Below are positions 7,508 through 17,353 of a stretch of DNA of 64,000 nucleotides, one piece after another; positions within the stretch are counted from its first letter, which is position 1, and each line of letters starts with the position of its first letter. The translations under genes were made by a program, and so were the position numbers. Under the pieces are notes generated by a model. The model saw only the letters and a list, made by a program, of their open reading frames with translations, ran no database searches and was not told the DNA's origin. Source of the stretch: Rhizobium metallidurans (GTDB taxonomy: Bacteria > Pseudomonadota > Alphaproteobacteria > Rhizobiales > Rhizobiaceae); the NCBI RefSeq assembly GCF_014196505.1, contig NZ_JACIDW010000006.1, positions 124,001 to 188,000 of the forward strand, in the 5' to 3' direction.

Positions 7508-8425
7508 TCAGCAGTCGATGACGCCGCGCATGAGCTCGACGCAGGCGCCAGAGATCACCACGTCGGTCACGACGCCATTCGTCTTCGTCACCTCGATGCC
7601 GATGAGGCTGCGGCGGCCCATTTCGACGCCCTGCTCGATGGTCAGCGACACCCTCATGTCGGGATCGGGTTCGAGCGAGACGAGGTAGGCTCCAAGCGCC
7701 GCCGAGGCGTTGCCGGTCGCGGGGTCCTCGGGAACATTGTCGAGCGGGGCGAACATGCGGGCGCGGATATGCCAGGGCTTGTCGGCCGATCGGACGTAGA
7801 CGAAGAGCGAGAAGTCGTGGTTTCCCTCCAGCGTGGGGCCGGCGGCATCCTGAAAACAGGCGAGGTTGGGCCGGGCGCGGCCGAGTGTCTCGAGATCGGC
7901 GAGTTCGGCGACGGCGAAGCTCAGGCCGACGGACACTGTCAGCGGCCGGTGGATGCGCGCGCTGACCTTCGAGCTGTCGATGGCGATGCAGCGGGCGATG
8001 GTGTCTTCGGCGACGGTAGAGCCAGTGGATAGCGGCTTCGGGGCGCGGATCGCGGTCGAGACCACGCGGCCCTGTTCGCGGCGCACGTCGACGGTGACCA
8101 CGCCGGCCTTTTCCTCGAAGCGCATGATGTCGCCGAACGGCTTGCCGAAGATGTCGTCGAGGTTGCCGAGCACATAGGCCGTGCCGACATTGGGGTGGCC
8201 GGCGAAGGGCACTTCCGTCGTGGGCGTGAAGATGCGCACGCGGGCGGTATTCTCGGGGTTTTCGGGCGGCAGCACGAAGGTCACCTCCGAATAGCCGAAC
8301 TCGGCGGCGATCTCCTGCATCCGGTCGTCGGAGAGGCCGCGCGCATCCGTCATGACGGCCAGAGGATTGCCTTCGAAGCGGGTGGAGGTGAAGACATCGA
8401 CGGTGGTGAAGGAAACGGTTGTCAT
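7508..8425 (-). CDS. PhzF family isomerase-like protein
   Basis: A 305-residue protein of the PhzF/YddE family, which folds as two diaminopimelate-epimerase-like domains. The start of the family is clear: [18 protein letters not shown] (7-24) and [12 protein letters not shown] with the presumed catalytic glutamate E47, then [15 protein letters not shown] and the C-terminal [14 protein letters not shown]. PhzF itself isomerises a phenazine precursor, but no other phenazine genes are present and most chromosomal members have no known substrate. Start at 8425 is chosen as the family's usual MTTxxF start; an in-frame codon ten residues earlier is less likely. Confidence 0.88.
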   Translation of the reverse strand: MTTVSFTTVDVFTSTRFEGNPLAVMTDARGLSDDRMQEIAAEFGYSEVTFVLPPENPENTARVRIFTPTTEVPFAGHPNVGTAYVLGNLDDIFGKPFGDIMRFEEKAGVVTVDVRREQGRVVSTAIRAPKPLSTGSTVAEDTIARCIAIDSSKVSARIHRPLTVSVGLSFAVAELADLETLGRARPNLACFQDAAGPTLEGNHDFSLFVYVRSADKPWHIRARMFAPLDNVPEDPATGNASAALGAYLVSLEPDPDMRVSLTIEQGVEMGRRSLIGIEVTKTNGVVTDVVISGACVELMRGVIDC

Positions 8426-8518
8426 CGCGTGCTCCGATGGTTTCAGGAGCCTCACTCAGTAGCCATCGCCAGCGGCCGGCAGAAGGGCAATTCTTGTCGC
8501 CGTGACAATCGACCGGCA

Positions 8519-8552
8519 ATAAAAAACCGGCCGTCAGAGGCGGCCGGGTTTC
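8519..8552 (-). terminator. Terminator of the class I aldolase gene
   Basis: On the minus strand a GC stem (CCCGGCCGCC / GGCGGCCGG-like, imperfect) runs into TTTTTT about 30 bases after the aldolase stop codon. Confidence 0.85.
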
Positions 8553-8583
8553 CGTCGGTTCCGGTGAACGGTCGGCTCGCGCG

Positions 8584-9480
8584 TCAGGCCTTGTTGACGC
8601 TGGCGGCGTAGATCTCGTCGATGGTTTCGGCGAGGCTGGCGTTGAACTCGGCGTCGCTCATCGAAACGCGCAGGTTTTCCGTCAGGGCGCGCGAGAAGCT
8701 TGCGATCATGCCATGGTTGCGGCTGAGCTTCTCGCAGGCATCGACACGGCTGTAGCCGCCGGAAAGGGCGACGACGCGCACGACCGACTTGTGGGCGATC
8801 AGAGGCGCGTAGAAATCGGCGACGGTCGGGATGGTCAGTTTCAGCACCACCTCTTCGCCCGCGGGAAGCAGGTCGAGCTGCTTTGCGATCTCGTCGCGAA
8901 GAATGGCTTCCGCCTCCTGCTTCGTCGGGCTCTTGATGGAGACTTCAGGCTCGACGATCGGAACGAGGCCGTTGCCGATGATCTGGCGCGCCACCTCGAA
9001 CTGCTGCTTGACGACGGCCGCGATGCCGGCCTTGTCGGCGCTTGATATCACCGAGCGCATCTTGGTGCCGAAAATTCCTTTGTCGCGGCCGCGCGCCAGG
9101 AGGGCATCGAGTTCGGGCATCGGCTTCATGATCTGGACGCCGTTTTCTTCGGCGGCCAAGCCCTTGTCGACCTTGAGAAGCGGCACGACGCCGCGCTTTT
9201 CCCAGAGGTAGGAGGGAACCGGCTGGCCGTCGACGTCGCCATCCATGGTGCGTTCGAACAGGATGGCGGCGACGATCTTGTCGCTGGTAAAGGCCGGCGC
9301 GCTCATGATGCGGACGCGCATGGCGTGCATCAGGCGGAACATTTCCTCGTCACCCTGGTAATCGGTGTCGGCAATGCCGTAGAGGCGCAACGCTGCGGGT
9401 GTCGAACCACCGCTCTGGTCCAGCGCTGCAATGAATCCTGGCGCCGAGCTGATCTTGTTCAACATCTTCGCGTCCACCAT
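8584..9480 (-). CDS. fbaB: Class I fructose-bisphosphate aldolase
   Basis: A 298-residue glycolytic/gluconeogenic enzyme that splits fructose 1,6-bisphosphate into two triose phosphates through a Schiff base. It is of the bacterial class I type (Staphylococcus-like): GFIAALDQSGGSTPAAL (15-31), IVEPEVSI (175-182) and EEVVLKLTIP, where K214 is the likely Schiff-base lysine. The start codon has AAGGAG 6-7 bases upstream. It stands in the same order as in other rhizobia, next to pgk and near gap and tkt, each with its own terminator. A large palindromic operator lies about 190 bases upstream. Confidence 0.95.
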   Translation of the reverse strand: MVDAKMLNKISSAPGFIAALDQSGGSTPAALRLYGIADTDYQGDEEMFRLMHAMRVRIMSAPAFTSDKIVAAILFERTMDGDVDGQPVPSYLWEKRGVVPLLKVDKGLAAEENGVQIMKPMPELDALLARGRDKGIFGTKMRSVISSADKAGIAAVVKQQFEVARQIIGNGLVPIVEPEVSIKSPTKQEAEAILRDEIAKQLDLLPAGEEVVLKLTIPTVADFYAPLIAHKSVVRVVALSGGYSRVDACEKLSRNHGMIASFSRALTENLRVSMSDAEFNASLAETIDEIYAASVNKA

Positions 9481-9665
9481 AGGTCACTCCTTCTTCGAAC
9501 CGGCGCCTCGCGCGCGGGTTATCTTCTATCTCAAAACCGATCGGCAACGCCTGATCGATCAATCAACGGATCGACATCGGCAAGATGTCGGGTCCTTTCA
9601 CGCTCTCGAAGCACTGGATCTGCGATATCAGAAGAATTTTAAAAGGAAAATCCTGGGTTAAGCTA

Positions 9666-9698
9666 TTGAAACGATTGAAATCATTTCAAACGTTTGAA
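9666..9698. promoter_or_regulatory. Large CG-centred palindrome upstream of the aldolase gene (PckR-like operator)
   Basis: An imperfect 33-base palindrome centred on 9682: the left 16 bases match the reverse complement of the right 16 at 14 positions. The right half contains the perfect 16-base palindrome TTTCAAACGTTTGAAA (9684-9699). LacI-family repressors bind such CG-centred A/T-rich sites. In rhizobia the LacI-family regulator PckR controls pckA and the tkt/gap/pgk/aldolase genes, so PckR is the first candidate; this is inference. Confidence 0.65.
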
Positions 9699-9723
9699 AC
9701 TTAAGGCTTATTCTAGCATCAAC

Positions 9724-9756
9724 TAAAAGACCGCGAAAGCGCTGGCTTTCGCGGTC
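9724..9756 (-). terminator. Intrinsic terminator of pgk
   Basis: Twelve-base perfect stem GACCGCGAAAGC / GCTTTCGCGGTC with a four-base loop, followed on the minus strand by TTTT. It lies about 40 bases after the pgk stop. Confidence 0.93.
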
Positions 9757-9796
9757 TCGATTAAACAGTTCAAACCGGCCAGAAGCCCGGTTTGGC

Positions 9797-10999
9797 TTAC
9801 TTGGCCTTGGTCAGGACTTCGACGCCAGGAAGGACCTTGCCTTCCATCCATTCCAGGAATGCGCCGCCCGCCGTGGAGACGTAGGTGAAGTCGTCGGCAA
9901 CGCCGGCATGGTTCAGCGCCGAGACGGTATCGCCGCCACCGGCGACCGAGGTGAGCTTGCCGGCCTTGGTGCGCTCCGCCGCATATTGCGCGGCGGCAAC
10001 GGTCGCCTTGTCGAAGGGTTCGATCTCGAAGGCGCCGAGCGGGCCGTTCCAGACCAGCGTGTTGGCGCGCTCGATCCAGGCCTTCACGGCTTCGACCGAC
10101 TTCGGGCCGACGTCGAGCATCATGGCGTCATCGGGGATGGCGTCGATGGCGACGATCTCGTTGGCGGCGCCCGCCTTGAATTCGCGGGCGACGACGCCGT
10201 CCTCGGGCAGAACGATCGCGCAGCCTGATGTCGCGGCTTCGATCATGATCTGGCGGGCGGTGTCGGCGAGGTCATGCTCGCAGAGAGACTTGCCGACGCT
10301 GGTGCCGCGGGCGGCGATGAAGGTGTTGGCCATGCCGCCGCCGATGACGAGCGCGTCGACCTTCTTCACGAGGTTCATGAGGAGATCGATCTTGGTGGAG
10401 ACCTTGGCGCCGCCGACGATGGCGACAACAGGACGGACCGGCTGGCCGAGGCCCTTTTCCAGCGCTTCCAGTTCAGCCTGCATGGTGCGGCCGGCGTAAG
10501 CGGGAAGGTGACGTGCGAGGCCTTCGGTGGAGGCGTGGGCGCGGTGCGCCGCCGAAAACGCGTCGTTGACGTAGATATCGCCATTGGCGACCAGCGCCTT
10601 GACGAAATCGGGGTCGTTCTTTTCCTCGCCCTTGTGGAAGCGGGTGTTTTCGAGAAGCAGGATATCGCCATCCTTCATGGCGGCCACGGCGCCGGCGGCG
10701 GCTTCGCCGATGACATCGGTCGCCGTCTGAACGGGATGGTCGAGCACGGCTTCGACGGATGGGGCGATGAGGGTCAGCGACAGGTCGGCCGAGGGGCCAT
10801 CCTTCGGGCGGCCGAAGTGCGCGAGCAGGATAACCTTGGCGCCCTTCCTGGAGAGTTCCTTGATGGTCGGGGCGACGCGCTCGATGCGGGTCACGTCCGT
10901 CACCTTGCCGTCCTTGACCGGAACGTTGAGGTCGACGCGGACGAGAACGCGCTTTCCGGCAATGTCGTTAAGATCGTCGAGTGTCTTGAAGGAGGGCAT
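9797..10999 (-). CDS. pgk: Phosphoglycerate kinase
   Basis: A 400-residue two-domain kinase that transfers phosphate between 1,3-bisphosphoglycerate and ADP. The signatures are all present: [18 protein letters not shown] near the N-terminus, AHFGRPK, the [13 protein letters not shown] segment, the [12 protein letters not shown] nucleotide-domain motif, WNGPLGAFE, and the C-terminal [12 protein letters not shown] with [13 protein letters not shown]. Full length for the family. It is transcribed alone on the minus strand between the K+/H+ antiporter gene and the aldolase gene. Confidence 0.97.
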   Translation of the reverse strand: MPSFKTLDDLNDIAGKRVLVRVDLNVPVKDGKVTDVTRIERVAPTIKELSRKGAKVILLAHFGRPKDGPSADLSLTLIAPSVEAVLDHPVQTATDVIGEAAAGAVAAMKDGDILLLENTRFHKGEEKNDPDFVKALVANGDIYVNDAFSAAHRAHASTEGLARHLPAYAGRTMQAELEALEKGLGQPVRPVVAIVGGAKVSTKIDLLMNLVKKVDALVIGGGMANTFIAARGTSVGKSLCEHDLADTARQIMIEAATSGCAIVLPEDGVVAREFKAGAANEIVAIDAIPDDAMMLDVGPKSVEAVKAWIERANTLVWNGPLGAFEIEPFDKATVAAAQYAAERTKAGKLTSVAGGGDTVSALNHAGVADDFTYVSTAGGAFLEWMEGKVLPGVEVLTKAK

Positions 11000-11071
11000 T
11001 GGGAAATCCGTTCGTTTATTGCCTGAAAAGATGCGGGGACCATAGCAAGGATCATCGCGGACGCAAGGCGT

Positions 11072-12922
11072 TCAGCGCGGGTTTTCGTCGGCTTTTCCAG
11101 CCGCGGCGGCGGCTGCCGTCTCCTTGTTCTTGCGGCTCTTGAAGCGGTCGTGCACGCGGTCGATGATATCGCGCAGATTGATGAAGATCGGCAGCGTCAC
11201 GGCCGGCTCGACGGCCTCCAGCGACATGCCGATGGCGCTGATATGATCGTGGTCGTCGAGGTCGCGGACGATCAGGATGATGGAGCCGAGGCGCACGCGG
11301 TCGGCATATTCCGCCTTGCCGCCGAGACGCTGCTTCATCAGTTCGGCGATGGTCAGGCCCTTCTCGTTTTCGTTCAGCAGACCCGGGCCGTAGGCGGCGT
11401 CGAGATCGGTCGCCGGGCGGCTCGGGGAAAGAGCGAAGGCGCCGAAGAAATCGGTGTCGTCCTCCTCCACCGGCACGCGGCTTGCGAAGAGCTTGTCGAG
11501 CAGGCGCGAATAGGAGGGGACGATGAAGAGGTAGACGAGATCGTTCTCGCGCAGGCGGCCGGCATATTGATAGCGCATCGACTTGCCGTCGCGGATGACG
11601 AGCGAGGGGGTGGCCCAGCGCGGAATGCGCTCGCCGCGCAGCACCGGGCTGTCCTTGACGACGCGGTAGGAGAGGAGTTCGTGGTTGGCGGCGCCCGGCA
11701 GGTCGACCTCCACCTTGTCGACGGCGCCGATGCGCGGCGGAATGATCAGGCCGAGCTTCTTGGCGACCGGCTTGATGGTCCAGCCCTGCACCAGCAGCGA
11801 GACGAGCACGATGATGAAGGCGGTGTTGAAGTAGACCTGGCCGTTTTCCAGCCCGCCGAGGATCGGCATGATGGCGAGCAGGATGGAGACGGCGCCGCGC
11901 AGGCCGACCCAGGCAACGAAGCCGATTTCCTGCTGCGTGTAGTCGAAGGGCAGCAGCGACAGCCAGATCGCAAGGGGGCGGGCGATGAAGATCAGGAAGA
12001 GCGCAAGCAGCACGGCGGGGATGGCGATCGTGCCGAATTGCGATGGTGTCGCCAGAAGGCCGAGCACCAGGAACATGATGATCTGCGCCAGCCAGGTCAT
12101 GCCGTCCTGGAAGCGCTTGATCGAAGCGTAGCCGGGCAGCTTGCGGTTTCCCGCATAGATGCCGGCGACGTAGACGGCAAGGAAGCCGCTGCCGCCGACG
12201 GCGCCGGTAAACGAGAAGACCAGAAGCGCCAGCGCCAGCACGAAGATCGGCGTCAGGCCGCGATCGGTCTCGAGCCGGCCGACGATGAGCACGATCATCA
12301 TGCCGCCCAGCAGGCCGAGAATGACGCCGAGGCCCATCTGCTGCACGAACATGGCGAGCATGCCGATATTGATGCCGCTGTAGCGCTCGCCCGACGCCAG
12401 GACCTCGACCAGCGCGATGGTCAGGAAGATCGCCATCGGGTCGTTGGTGCCGGATTCCACCTCGAGCGTCGAGCGCACCTTGTCGCGGATGTTGATGCCG
12501 CCGATGCGCAGCAGGAAGAAGACCGCGGCGGCGTCGGTGGAGGCGACGATGGAGCCGAGCAGCATGCCCTCGAGCCAGGTGAAGTTCAAAAGCCACATGG
12601 CCGCGACGGCAAAGAGCGCCGCCGTCATCAGCACGCCGACCGATGCCAGGGTTATGGAGGGAACGGCGGCGAGCTTGAAGGCCTGTACCGGCGTGCCGAA
12701 GCCGGAATCGAAGAGGATGATCGCAAGCGCGATCGAGCCGAGGATATAGGCGAGGTAATTGTTGGTGAATTCGATGCCGAGACCATCACTGCCGGCAAGC
12801 AGGCCGATACCGAGGAACAGAAGGAGCAGCGGGGCACCGAAGCGGAAGGCGAGCAGGCTGGAGAAAGCGGCAAGAAGCACAAGCGCCGTCGATACCAGCA
12901 CGACGATGTAGAATGCTTCCAT
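11072..12922 (-). CDS. cvrA: Potassium/proton antiporter (CvrA/NhaP2 family)
   Basis: A 616-residue inner-membrane antiporter. Residues 1-390 form about twelve membrane helices of the Na+/H+ exchanger fold, with VASTDAAAVFFLLR containing the conserved acidic pair and ESGTNDPMAIFLT after it. The soluble C-terminal part carries a TrkA-C-like domain (LLSYRVVKDSPVLRGERIP) and a CorC/HlyC-like domain, the layout of NhaP2/CvrA exchangers that release K+ and protect from osmotic shifts. Start at 12922 has AAGGGG eight bases upstream. It lies between pgk and small genes on the same strand; its link to sugar metabolism is positional only. Confidence 0.9.
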   Translation of the reverse strand: MEAFYIVVLVSTALVLLAAFSSLLAFRFGAPLLLLFLGIGLLAGSDGLGIEFTNNYLAYILGSIALAIILFDSGFGTPVQAFKLAAVPSITLASVGVLMTAALFAVAAMWLLNFTWLEGMLLGSIVASTDAAAVFFLLRIGGINIRDKVRSTLEVESGTNDPMAIFLTIALVEVLASGERYSGINIGMLAMFVQQMGLGVILGLLGGMMIVLIVGRLETDRGLTPIFVLALALLVFSFTGAVGGSGFLAVYVAGIYAGNRKLPGYASIKRFQDGMTWLAQIIMFLVLGLLATPSQFGTIAIPAVLLALFLIFIARPLAIWLSLLPFDYTQQEIGFVAWVGLRGAVSILLAIMPILGGLENGQVYFNTAFIIVLVSLLVQGWTIKPVAKKLGLIIPPRIGAVDKVEVDLPGAANHELLSYRVVKDSPVLRGERIPRWATPSLVIRDGKSMRYQYAGRLRENDLVYLFIVPSYSRLLDKLFASRVPVEEDDTDFFGAFALSPSRPATDLDAAYGPGLLNENEKGLTIAELMKQRLGGKAEYADRVRLGSIILIVRDLDDHDHISAIGMSLEAVEPAVTLPIFINLRDIIDRVHDRFKSRKNKETAAAAAAGKADENPR

Positions 12923-13243
12923 GCCCAAGCCCCTTCACGCAAAATCAATCGCCGCAGTTTCGCTTCGCGTCGAATGCGGCTGTCTCAAAAGATCGTATCG
13001 CTTCTCCGGTTCCTGTCCGATGCCTGCCAGTAAAGGGCAAAATTCAGGCGAAGGGTAGACCTGAAGGGCTATCCTTGCGCTTTGCATGCATCATGCTGCT
13101 GAGTGGTCCGCCCGGGGCAAATCGAATGAACGGTTGGAAAGTGATCCTGCGTAAAGTGTAGGGTCAAATCAGGCGAGAGCAGGGCAAAAATTACTGCCCT
13201 GTTCTTTTCTTGCACATTCGTATTCCGGGATATTTGTGACGGC
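12923..13243. other. Intergenic region with an orphan plus-strand terminator
   Basis: No ORF longer than a few codons with a credible start. The only clear structure is the terminator-like hairpin at 13180-13210, which faces the plus strand although both flanking genes are on the minus strand. An unannotated plus-strand small RNA is possible. Confidence 0.5.
13180..13210 (+). terminator. Terminator-like hairpin without a plus-strand gene upstream
   Basis: Stem CAGGGCA / TGCCCTG with an eight-base loop, followed by TTCTTTTCTT on the plus strand. On the minus strand no T-run follows, so it does not serve the flanking genes in their direction. Confidence 0.55.
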
Positions 13244-13558
13244 TCACGCGTCGTCGTTGCCGTCGTCTTCGTCCGCGTCGGAAATCGGGATCAGGAAGAC
13301 GACGAATTCGTCTTCGATGGTGCGGGAGGGATCGTCGTCGAACTCGTAGGCATGCTCGACTTCGCTCGCCTCATCCGGGGTCGCCTTGCGCAAGGTGATT
13401 GCCGCCGCGCCATCCCATACGGGCTTGCCTTCGGTCTGAAGCACGGTCAGGTCCTCGCGGAAATCCTCGGCCTCGAAGAAGTGCCGGGCGTCCTCGGCGT
13501 TTTCGGAACGGAAGCTCGCGATGGGTTTGCCTGATATCTCGATGGTGAAGTAGTCCAT
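13244..13558 (-). CDS. Conserved hypothetical protein, acidic
   Basis: A 104-residue soluble acidic protein starting MDYFTIEISGKPIASF and ending in a strongly acidic tail (DADEDDGNDDA). The pattern SENAEDARHFFEAEDFREDL suggests a small alpha/beta domain. No signal peptide, membrane segment or known motif is visible. The start at 13558 is preferred to an in-frame codon 18 residues earlier because the hydrophobic first strand follows directly and an AAGAGAA tract precedes it. It lies between gap and the antiporter gene. Function unknown. Confidence 0.7.
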   Translation of the reverse strand: MDYFTIEISGKPIASFRSENAEDARHFFEAEDFREDLTVLQTEGKPVWDGAAAITLRKATPDEASEVEHAYEFDDDPSRTIEDEFVVFLIPISDADEDDGNDDA

Positions 13559-13633
13559 TGAATTCTCTTTCGCTTTTCGTTTGTCCGACACTATGGTGTT
13601 CGGCGATGCCATGCCAGCCCGCCGCCAGTATAA

Positions 13634-13774
13634 TTATCGCGGTCCCATCAAGCGCGAGGAGGAGGCGAGCAGCGGCTGGCCCTTGGCGATCTGCCTGGAG
13701 CCGCCGCCGACGACGGTGAGGCTGAGTACGCCGGCGATCATGACAAGTAGGATTGCCAACATCAGCATTCTCAT
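13634..13774 (-). CDS. Small hypothetical membrane or secreted protein (46 residues)
   Basis: A 47-codon minus-strand frame from ATG 13774 to TAA 13634. It begins MRMLMLAILLVMIAGV, a single hydrophobic segment (residues 3-22), then a short polar tail rich in Ser, Gln and Lys. This is either a membrane anchor or an uncleaved signal. It lies between the gap terminator and the acidic hypothetical gene, on the same strand. No family recognised. Confidence 0.55.
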   Translation of the reverse strand: MRMLMLAILLVMIAGVLSLTVVGGGSRQIAKGQPLLASSSRLMGPR

Positions 13775-13902
13775 GGGTGATCCGCCTGTTGCAGGTCCGG
13801 CTTCTCGTTGGGCGCCGCGTTGCAGCCCGTGGCGCGAATTTACCGCATCCGGCAGGATGCGGGCAAGCGCGTTTGACCGTCGCGGCTCGTCTCGACAAAT
13901 GA

Positions 13903-13931
13903 AAAGCGGCCCGGTTTCCCGAGCCGCTTTC
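13903..13931 (-). terminator. Intrinsic terminator of gap
   Basis: On the minus strand the stem AAGCGGCTCGG / CCGGGCCGCTT with a GAAA loop is followed by TTTCATTT. It lies about 20 bases after the gap stop codon. Confidence 0.9.
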
Positions 13932-13951
13932 CGAAATCCATATTGCCGATC

Positions 13952-14962
13952 TTAGATGGTCTTGGCGTAGGCGACGGCCGTGTCCGACATGCGGCTGGAG
14001 AAGCCCCACTCGTTGTCGTACCAGGTGAGGATACGAACGAAGTTGCCTTCCATGACCTTGGTCTGGTCGGTGGCGAAGATCGACGAGTGGCTGTCGTGGT
14101 TGAAGTCGCGGGAAACCAGCGGCTCGTCGGTGTAGCCGAGGATGCCCTTCAGCTTGCCGTTCGACGCAGCCTTGATGGCTTCGTTGATCTCGCCAACCGT
14201 GGTGGCCTTCTTGGAGACGAACTTGAAGTCGACGACCGAGACGTTCGGGGTCGGAACGCGGATGGACGTGCCGTCCAGCTTGCCCTTCAGGTGCGGCAGA
14301 ACCAGGCCGACGGCCTTGGCGGCGCCGGTCGAGGTCGGGATCATGGACAGGGCTGCGGCGCGGGCGCGGTACAGGTCCTTGTGCATGGTGTCGAGCGTCG
14401 GCTGGTCACCCGTGTAGGAGTGGATCGTGGTCATGAAGCCATGATCGATGCCGACGGCGTCGTCGAGAACCTTGACGACCGGAACCAGGCAGTTCGTGGT
14501 GCAGGAGGCGTTGGAGATGACCAGGTGGTCCTTGGTCAGCTGGTCGTGGTTGACGCCGAAGACGACGGTCAGGTCGGCACCATCGGCAGGCGCCGAGATG
14601 ATGACGCGCTTGGCGCCAGCCGTCAGGTGAGCGGCAGCCTTGTCGCGCGAGGTGAAGATGCCGGTGCATTCCATGGCGATGTCGACGCCGAGTTCCTTGT
14701 GCGGCAGCTGCGCCGGATCACGCACGGCGGTGACCTTGATCGGCTTGCCGCCGCCAACGGTGATCGTGTCGCCTTCGACCTTCACTTCGGCCGGGAACTT
14801 GCCGTGGATCGAGTCGTAACGCAGCAGGTGCGCGTTGGTCTCGACCGGGCCGAGGTCGTTGATGGCAACGACTTCGATGTCCGTGCGACCGGATTCGACG
14901 ATGGCGCGGAGAACATTGCGGCCGATACGACCGAAGCCGTTGATGGCAACCTTTACAGTCAT
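13952..14962 (-). CDS. gap: Glyceraldehyde-3-phosphate dehydrogenase, type I
   Basis: A 336-residue NAD-linked enzyme that oxidises and phosphorylates glyceraldehyde 3-phosphate. It has the N-terminal Rossmann motif [13 protein letters not shown] (8-20), the active-site segment [12 protein letters not shown] with nucleophile C154, the general-base His in HSYTGDQ and the C-terminal [12 protein letters not shown]. Full length. It is downstream of tkt on the minus strand, separated by a hairpin but only 69 bases, so partial read-through from tkt is likely. It ends at its own terminator. Confidence 0.97.
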   Translation of the reverse strand: MTVKVAINGFGRIGRNVLRAIVESGRTDIEVVAINDLGPVETNAHLLRYDSIHGKFPAEVKVEGDTITVGGGKPIKVTAVRDPAQLPHKELGVDIAMECTGIFTSRDKAAAHLTAGAKRVIISAPADGADLTVVFGVNHDQLTKDHLVISNASCTTNCLVPVVKVLDDAVGIDHGFMTTIHSYTGDQPTLDTMHKDLYRARAAALSMIPTSTGAAKAVGLVLPHLKGKLDGTSIRVPTPNVSVVDFKFVSKKATTVGEINEAIKAASNGKLKGILGYTDEPLVSRDFNHDSHSSIFATDQTKVMEGNFVRILTWYDNEWGFSSRMSDTAVAYAKTI

Positions 14963-15001
14963 GTGTGTCTCTCCCGAGAGTAGGGCTTGCGTTATGGAAT
15001 G

Positions 15002-15023
15002 AGGAGCGCCCTCGGGCGCTCCT
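15002..15023. terminator. GC hairpin between tkt and gap
   Basis: Perfect stem AGGAGCGCCC / GGGCGCTCCT with a two-base apex. It follows the tkt stop by about 10 bases but has no good T-run on the minus strand. It may be an attenuator or RNA-stability element between tkt and gap rather than a full stop. Confidence 0.6.
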
Positions 15024-15031
15024 TTATCACA

Positions 15032-17005
15032 TCAAAGCTTGGCTTCAACAGCAGCGACGACAGCTTCCGTCGTGATGCCGAATTTCTTGAAGACATCCTT
15101 GGCCGGGCCGGAAGCGCCGAAGCTCTTCATGCCGACGAAGGTGCCTTCCGGTCCGATGAAGGCATCCCAGCCTTCGCGGACGGCGGCTTCGACGGCGATC
15201 TTGATCGGCGACTTGCCGAGGATCTCGGCGCGGTAGGCATCCGGCTGCTCGAAGAACAGTTCGGTCGAGGGGACGGAGACGACGCGGACGGTAACGCCCT
15301 TTTCCTCGAGCGTCTTGCGGGCGGCGACCGCCAGCTCGACTTCCGAACCCGAAGCGAAGATCGTGACCTTGGCGTCGGCATTGCCCGCCAGCGTGTAGGC
15401 GCCGAGTTCGCAGAGGTTCTTCTCGCTGTATTCGGTCCGGACGGTGGTGAGGTTCTGGCGGGTGAGCGCCAGGCCCGACGGACGGTCCTTGGTGTTCAGC
15501 GCGATCTGCCAGCACTCGGCGGTTTCGACGGCGTCGGCCGGGCGGAACATCATCAGGTTCGGGATGGCGCGCAGCGAGGCCATCTGCTCGACCGGCTGGT
15601 GGGTCGGGCCGTCTTCGCCGACGCCGATCGAATCGTGCGTCAGAACGTGGACGACGCGGATGCCCATCAGCGCCGCGAGGCGGATCGGAGGACGGCAATA
15701 ATCCGAGAAGATCATGAAGCCGCCGCCGTAGGGGATGAGGCCGCCGTGCAGCGCGATGCCGTTCATGGCGGATGCCATGCCGTGCTCGCGGATACCCCAG
15801 TGCATGTAACGACCGGCGAAGTCCGTCGGCGTGATCGAATGCATCTGGCTGGTCTTGGTGTTGTTCGACGGCGTCAGGTCGGCGGAGCCGCCGATCGTCT
15901 CGGGCAGGAAGCCGTTGATGACTTCAAGCGCATCCTCGGAAGCCTTGCGGGTCGCAACGGTCGGCTTGGTCTCGGCGAGCTTCTTCTTGTAGTCGCTGAT
16001 GGCGGCGTCGAAGCCCTGGGGCAGGTCGCCGGCGAAGCGGCGGTTGAATTCGGCCTTGGTCGCTGCCTTTTCGAGGCGGCCTTCCCAAGCCTTGACGGCG
16101 TCAGCCGAACGGGTGCCGGCGGCGCGCCAATCGGAGAGAACGTCGTTGGGGATGACGAAGGGTTCGTATTCCCAGTTCAGCGCCTTGCGGGTGGCGGCGA
16201 TTTCCTCGGCGCCGAGCGGCGAACCGTGAACCTTGTGGCTGCCCTGCTTGTTCGGAGCGCCGAAGCCGATGACGGTCTTGCAGGCGATGAAGGTCGGCTT
16301 GTCGGACTTGTGGGCTTCCTCGATGGCTGCCGCGATCGCCGCCTGGTCGTGGCCGTCGACTTCGATCGTGTGCCAGTGAACGGCCTTGAAGCGCATGATC
16401 TGGTCGGTCGAATCCGACAGGGAGACAGCGCCGTCGATGGTGATCGAGTTGTTGTCCCAGAAGAGGATGAGCTTGTTGAGCTTCAGGTGGCCGGCGAGCG
16501 CGATGGCTTCATGGCTGATGCCTTCCATCAGGCAGCCGTCGCCGTTGATCACGTAGGTGTAGTGATCCTGCAGGTCGGCGCCGAATTCCTCGCGCAGCTT
16601 GCGTTCGGCGATCGCCATGCCGACGGCATTGGCAATGCCCTGGCCGAGCGGGCCGGTGGTGGTTTCGATGCCGGTGGCGTGGCCGTATTCCGGGTGACCG
16701 GCGGTCTTGGAGCCGAGCTGGCGGAACTGCTGGAGGTCATCAACCGACATGTCAGGGTAGCCGGTTAGATAGAGCAGCGAGTAGAGCAGCATCGAGCCGT
16801 GGCCGGCCGACAGCACGAAGCGGTCGCGGTCTGGCCAGTGCGGCTTCAACGGGTCGAACTTCAGATACTTCGAGAACAGGACGGTCGCGACATCGGCCAT
16901 ACCCATCGGCATGCCCGGATGGCCGGAATTCGCCTTCTCGACTGCATCCATTGAGAGGAAACGGATCGCGTTTGCCATCCGGTCGTGTTGTTCAGGAGAA
17001 ATCAT
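15032..17005 (-). CDS. tkt: Transketolase
   Basis: A 657-residue thiamine-diphosphate enzyme of the pentose phosphate and Calvin pathways that moves two-carbon units between sugar phosphates. Recognisable parts: [22 protein letters not shown] at the N-terminus, the thiamine-binding [13 protein letters not shown]...[13 protein letters not shown] region, and in the pyrimidine domain [19 protein letters not shown]. The ATG at 17005 gives the family start [12 protein letters not shown] and is favoured over the longer open frame that begins 75 codons upstream. It heads the minus-strand tkt-gap block and is divergent from the DUF4164-zapA genes. Confidence 0.96.
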   Translation of the reverse strand: MISPEQHDRMANAIRFLSMDAVEKANSGHPGMPMGMADVATVLFSKYLKFDPLKPHWPDRDRFVLSAGHGSMLLYSLLYLTGYPDMSVDDLQQFRQLGSKTAGHPEYGHATGIETTTGPLGQGIANAVGMAIAERKLREEFGADLQDHYTYVINGDGCLMEGISHEAIALAGHLKLNKLILFWDNNSITIDGAVSLSDSTDQIMRFKAVHWHTIEVDGHDQAAIAAAIEEAHKSDKPTFIACKTVIGFGAPNKQGSHKVHGSPLGAEEIAATRKALNWEYEPFVIPNDVLSDWRAAGTRSADAVKAWEGRLEKAATKAEFNRRFAGDLPQGFDAAISDYKKKLAETKPTVATRKASEDALEVINGFLPETIGGSADLTPSNNTKTSQMHSITPTDFAGRYMHWGIREHGMASAMNGIALHGGLIPYGGGFMIFSDYCRPPIRLAALMGIRVVHVLTHDSIGVGEDGPTHQPVEQMASLRAIPNLMMFRPADAVETAECWQIALNTKDRPSGLALTRQNLTTVRTEYSEKNLCELGAYTLAGNADAKVTIFASGSEVELAVAARKTLEEKGVTVRVVSVPSTELFFEQPDAYRAEILGKSPIKIAVEAAVREGWDAFIGPEGTFVGMKSFGASGPAKDVFKKFGITTEAVVAAVEAKL

Positions 17006-17353
17006 CGCTATTCCGCTTGTTCCGGGGTGTCGGGGGATGGCCTCAAGCCTGCGGAGACCATCAATGAGAGCGGGTGCACAAATAGCAGTTGGAGCAGGCA
17101 AGTCAATAAATCGAAGCCCTATTAGAGGGGTCGGAATGACGATTTTTGACATTTGACCAATGATTTTAACAAAAGTTGACAGGCGTGTGACAGGCCCGCT
17201 GACGGAGCCGCCGATTTCAGTCATCCACAACTAGCTCGCCTGCCGCCCTCCGACCTTTATTGACGGGCAGTTGGCGAGCTGCATATCCTTTTGAAAACAT
17301 CGCGTCGGGCCTCAATACCGATTCGCGGGTCTTGCGCGGGGAACCGGAAAGAC

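Larger units (their letters stand above)
9481..9796. other. Intergenic region between pgk and the aldolase gene
   Basis: No gene seen. From the aldolase start outwards it holds a long 5' leader, a 33-base LacI-like palindrome (9666-9698) and the pgk terminator (9724-9756), whose transcript ends into this region. Confidence 0.6.

Noticed and set aside
11150..13033. A 627-codon plus-strand frame opposite the K+/H+ antiporter gene
   Set aside because: Mirror frame of an identified membrane protein; translation is hydrophilic and Asp/His/Gly-rich.
13943..16768. Two long plus-strand frames opposite gap and tkt
   Set aside because: They lie antisense to well-known enzymes, and the first ends at the intergenic gap, as expected for shadows.
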